This document shows, piece by piece, positions 29,958-32,755 of a stretch of 32,755 bases of DNA (position 1 is its first letter; every line of letters begins with the position of its first letter). Source of the stretch: an uncultured Porphyromonadaceae bacterium. Its GTDB lineage: Bacteria; Bacteroidota; Bacteroidia; Bacteroidales; Muribaculaceae. The stretch lies in the NCBI GenBank assembly GCA_937921035.1, contig CALEUL010000003.1, forward strand, positions 1-32,755. The letters are read 5' to 3'. A program made the position numbers and the translations under genes. The notes beneath the pieces are model-generated. The model worked only from the letters and a program-made list of their open reading frames with translations. It was not told the DNA's origin and did not search any database.

Positions 29958-31138
29958 AAAAGACAATAGCTTTGATAGCGCTTTGCGCGGCATTGGGCGC
30001 GCAGGCTTTCGATATCGACAGCGAGGCGCTGCGCATAGCCTCGCAACAGCCCGCGCTGCAGGCCCGCAAGGCGCTTGCAGATGCCGAGATGGAGGAATAC
30101 AACGCATCAAACGTCCTTGAAGGCCCTGAAGCCGAATTTGAATATAAGTTTGCTCCTGCCGGTGCCGACAACCGGTGGGGGTTCAGTATAGGACAGAGTT
30201 TCGATTTCCCGGGAGTCTATAGCGCCCGCAGCAAAGCCAACCGCCTGCGTCGTGGCGCATTCCGCGAATTGTATCGCAGCGACCTGTTGGATATGGCCCT
30301 GGAGGTAAAGATAGCCATAATCCGACTGGCGCAGGCTTCAGAAACATGCAAGGTTGTTGTCGAGGCTTTCAGGACTGTTGACAAGCTGTACGGTACCTAC
30401 CTCGAGGCACTCGAACGCGGCGAGACAACGATACTGGAGGTGCGCAAGATTGAATTGCGCAGGTTCGAGATGGCCCGTCAGGCCGACGAAGCCCGAAACG
30501 AGTTTACCGAAGCACAGATCGCGATGTCTGTACTGTGCGGGGGCGCCGGAAACGCTGCTGCCGTTACTCCCGACGCAATACCGGTGCAGGAACTCAAGCC
30601 TTTCGAATTCTATAGCAGTGCAATGACAGAGGCTAACCCGCGCGTTGCCTACGAGAGCGGTATAGCCGATGCCGAAAACGCTTCTGTGAGCGTTGCAAAA
30701 CGGTCGGGCCTCCCGTCGTTCCGGCTGGCGTATGTTCACGATTTTGAGGAGAACACACATTTCAACGGCTTCGGAATAAGCATATCCCTGCCTTCGTGGA
30801 ACAACGGCCGCAATGTGCGCGCCGCCCGTGCGCGCGCTCTTGCCGCCGAACAGACCCTTGCCGACAGTCGTCTACGCGCCCAAGCCGATCTGAATGCCGG
30901 TTACGAGGCCGCCACGCGCCTCTATCAGAACCTTGCGCTTGGCCGCGACGTGTTCGATGCCTCCGAATATCCGGCACACCTTTCCCAGGCGCTCGAATCG
31001 GGACGCATCAACATTTTCACCTATCTGACCGAATATGCCGACTATCTTGACAGCCGCCTCGAATATATCGGCCTGAAAGGCGATTATGCCCGTGCGGAAG
31101 CCAACCTCTCCAAATACTCAGCAGCCCTGGAACAATGA
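29954..31138 (+). CDS. TolC-family outer-membrane efflux protein
   Basis: 394 residues. A signal peptide (about 1-18, cut after AQA) precedes a periplasmic helical-barrel protein with long heptad-like helices (for example LQARKALADAEMEEYNAS and ARARALAAEQTLADSRLRAQA) and outer-membrane strands (FEYKFAPAG, WGFSIGQSFDFPG, FRLAYVHDF, FNGFGISISLPSW). It forms the exit channel for the adaptor and pump encoded just upstream. It is slightly shorter than typical CusC/CzcC (about 420-460). Both ends overlap neighbours as ATGA, showing translational coupling. Confidence 0.9.
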   Translation: MKKTIALIALCAALGAQAFDIDSEALRIASQQPALQARKALADAEMEEYNASNVLEGPEAEFEYKFAPAGADNRWGFSIGQSFDFPGVYSARSKANRLRRGAFRELYRSDLLDMALEVKIAIIRLAQASETCKVVVEAFRTVDKLYGTYLEALERGETTILEVRKIELRRFEMARQADEARNEFTEAQIAMSVLCGGAGNAAAVTPDAIPVQELKPFEFYSSAMTEANPRVAYESGIADAENASVSVAKRSGLPSFRLAYVHDFEENTHFNGFGISISLPSWNNGRNVRAARARALAAEQTLADSRLRAQADLNAGYEAATRLYQNLALGRDVFDASEYPAHLSQALESGRINIFTYLTEYADYLDSRLEYIGLKGDYARAEANLSKYSAALEQ

Positions 31139-32070
31139 TAACATTAGAGACCTATTCCCCTGATATGGCCGCGCTGTGGAACGACACCGTGCGCGCCTCT
31201 CGCAACGGCACTTTCCTGCATCTGCGCGACTATATGGACTACCACAGCGACCGCTTCGCCGATTGCTCGCTGATTGCCCGCGACGCCGCCGGAAGAATTA
31301 TCGCCGTACTGCCCGCTCACCAAGCCGGCGATACCGTTGCATCGCATCGCGGCCTCAGCTACGGGGGATGGCTCATGACGCCGCGTGCCGACGCCGAGGC
31401 CATGATGGAGATATGGCCGCTTATGGTAGAACGCTATCATAAGCTTGGCCTCAAAACCCTTGTCTACAAGCCTTCGCCGCACATATTCCACAGATATCCC
31501 GCAGAGGAGGACCTTTACGCCCTTTTCCGCGCCGGAGGACAGTTGGAATCGTCGCTGATTTCATCTGTAGTGGACAATGCCGCGCCATTGGGCTTCGATA
31601 TGGCCGCCCGACAGTCGGTACGCAAAGCAGCGCGGGCAGGAATAACCGTCGGAGAGTCCGCCGACTGGGCTGGATTCTGGGCCGTGCTCTCCGCTTTGCT
31701 TATGGAGCGCCACAATGCCCGTCCCGTGCATACGCTCGACGAAATTCTGCTTCTGCATAGCCGTTTCCCCGATAATATCCGGCTGCATACCGCTACATTC
31801 GAAGGCCGCATAGTGGCCGGAGTGGTGATTTACGCCAGCGATACCTGCGCTCACAGCCAGTATGCCGCCACCACTGCCGAGGGCCGCTCCATGCGAGCTC
31901 TACCGCTGCTGTACAGCCACATAATGGAGCGATATGCCGCCCTGAGGTATTTCGACTTCGGCACCTCCAACGAGGACGGAGGCCGCATACTCAACACCGG
32001 ACTGATTCGCCAGAAATGCGGTTTCGGCGCCCGCGCCGTAGTCTACAACACCTACACCCAGACACTGTAA
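31135..32070 (+). CDS. GNAT/FemAB-like acyl- or aminoacyltransferase-fold protein
   Basis: 311 residues, cytoplasmic, no signal peptide. The order of elements matches Bacteroidetes proteins annotated as GNAT family or peptidoglycan bridge formation-like (PF13480 type): an N-terminal half with NGTFLHLRDYMDYHSDRF and YGGWLMTPRAD, a basic central helix SVRKAARAGITVGES, then the second acetyltransferase-like half with GRIVAGVVIYASD, and YFDFGTSNEDGGR ending in GLIRQKCGFGAR. The substrate is unknown; related genes often sit in surface-glycan loci. Here its ATG overlaps the TolC-like stop (ATGA), so it is the last gene of the metal-efflux operon, an unexpected location. Confidence 0.8.
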   Translation: MITLETYSPDMAALWNDTVRASRNGTFLHLRDYMDYHSDRFADCSLIARDAAGRIIAVLPAHQAGDTVASHRGLSYGGWLMTPRADAEAMMEIWPLMVERYHKLGLKTLVYKPSPHIFHRYPAEEDLYALFRAGGQLESSLISSVVDNAAPLGFDMAARQSVRKAARAGITVGESADWAGFWAVLSALLMERHNARPVHTLDEILLLHSRFPDNIRLHTATFEGRIVAGVVIYASDTCAHSQYAATTAEGRSMRALPLLYSHIMERYAALRYFDFGTSNEDGGRILNTGLIRQKCGFGARAVVYNTYTQTL

Positions 32071-32166
32071 CAGACAGTGCTGCACGGCCTGGATTCCGCG
32101 GTTTCATTCGGTTTCCGGTTTATTCTTACATGGTTATAGTTAGCCGGACAGTTGTCAGGCGGGTTG

Positions 32167-32682
32167 CTACAATACGATGGTATAATGACTGGGAGTGTCG
32201 ACTTTTTTACCGTCGACACTTAGTTCTTCATAAACCTCGCCGTTTCCTTTGTTCGTGATTTTCATTTCGAAGCTGAACGGCGCCCGGTTGATGCATGTAA
32301 TATATAAATCGAAGTTATAGGTTTTGCTTACCGCACAATCGAATTCACCCCATCGCAACTGCCATGATGTTGGGGTAGAGGTCTCATAGTCCCATCCGCG
32401 TTCACGTACCAAGCCGAAGAACGTAGGCAAATAGTAGCGACTTGGATAGTCGTCAGGGTCAGGCGTCAGCATCTCATAAAACAGGTCGTTATAGCCCATA
32501 AGGATTGATTCCCCGGCAAGATTGCCCTCTACCGCAGGGTCAAGCAGATTATTTCCATCGGCATCTACAATATCGATACTGAGAACATAGGGATTATAAT
32601 CCCATATCGGTTCATCTTTGTCATTGCAGGACATAAGCCCCGGCAACAACACAGCAAGTGCAAGATAAAAAAGCTTTTTCAT
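32167..32682 (-). CDS. Lipoprotein of unknown function
   Basis: 171 residues. The signal peptide ends in GLMSC (C19), followed by an acidic linker NDKDEPIWDYNPY, which suggests surface exposure as in many Bacteroidetes lipoproteins (inference). The rest looks like one beta-sandwich domain (VLSIDIVDADGNNLLDP, YNFDLYITCINRAPFSFEMKIT), similar in style to short Bacteroidetes lipoproteins that start CNDKDE. I recognise no enzymatic motif. It faces the metal operon tail to tail with 96 bases between, in which I see no convincing terminator. Confidence 0.82.
   Translation of the reverse strand: MKKLFYLALAVLLPGLMSCNDKDEPIWDYNPYVLSIDIVDADGNNLLDPAVEGNLAGESILMGYNDLFYEMLTPDPDDYPSRYYLPTFFGLVRERGWDYETSTPTSWQLRWGEFDCAVSKTYNFDLYITCINRAPFSFEMKITNKGNGEVYEELSVDGKKVDTPSHYTIVL
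32194..32220. repeat. Perfect 9-bp inverted repeat inside the lipoprotein 3' end
   Basis: AGTGTCGAC (32194-32202) and GTCGACACT (32212-32220) flank a 9-base loop containing six Ts (six As in the lipoprotein mRNA). It encodes part of VDGKKVDTP near the C-terminus. It could act as a late stem in either transcript, including the convergent one from the metal operon, but it lacks a U-tract after the stem. Confidence 0.5.
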
Positions 32683-32755
32683 ATCGGAATAGATTGATTT
32701 TTATTGCTGTCCGATAAAACTCGGATAACGCGATAAAGCATGGCTCGAACGCTGA

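Overview
The window looks like a chromosomal segment of a Bacteroidales bacterium, most likely a gut Muribaculaceae-type genome (the family is an inference; the order is well supported). Pointers are Bacteroidetes-type promoters (TAnnTTTG at -7, several with TTTG 19-20 bp upstream), start sites without clear Shine-Dalgarno sequences, a TonB-dependent receptor with a carboxypeptidase-regulatory N-terminus, C-terminal tails resembling type IX secretion signals, the nucleoside kinase with a ThrRS-like front, and a carboxynorspermidine dehydrogenase. Base composition is moderately GC-rich and even. I see no tRNA, rRNA, integrase, transposase or CRISPR array.

Layout. 1-442: tail of a secreted protein, a nested palindromic element and a terminator. 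443-1888 (-): RluB/RsuA-type pseudouridine synthase with a long RQGGYNNGP-repeat N-terminus. 2363-7074 (+): Mrp-type ATPase, AroQ, an SDR-family protein, a small membrane protein, an O-methyltransferase and three tandem YbjN-like paralogues, closely packed or overlapping. 7081-12518 (-): an operon from a promoter at 12541-12571, encoding an LPG-synthase-TM-type membrane protein, carboxynorspermidine dehydrogenase, a family 2 glycosyltransferase, the nucleoside kinase and a TPR protein. 12580-16730 (-): dnaX followed by a secreted endonuclease I-family nuclease. 16891-17718 (-): two related small lipoproteins. 17921-20993 (-): rubrerythrin and a TonB-dependent receptor. 21101-24151 (+): polyprenyl diphosphate synthase and an Ig-like lipoprotein. 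24404-32070 (+): a metal-efflux cluster made of a permease with a C-terminal HMA domain, a His-rich RND adaptor, a heavy-metal RND pump, a TolC-family protein and a coupled GNAT/FemAB-like protein. 32167-32682 (-): a lipoprotein of unknown function.

How genes work together. The metal cluster would move cations from cytoplasm to periplasm (permease) and from periplasm to outside (adaptor, pump and TolC). The CusA methionine triad is absent from the pump, so divalent cations are likelier than Cu(I)/Ag(I). The most notable observations are: an in-frame A AAA AAG slippery heptamer in dnaX that would give a 436-residue gamma-like product; a probable internal start that could release the HMA domain as a free metallochaperone; a cysteine-free Mrp; the YbjN-like triplet; and palindromes placed inside or next to recognisable promoters. 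No clearly new defence or mobile system is present.
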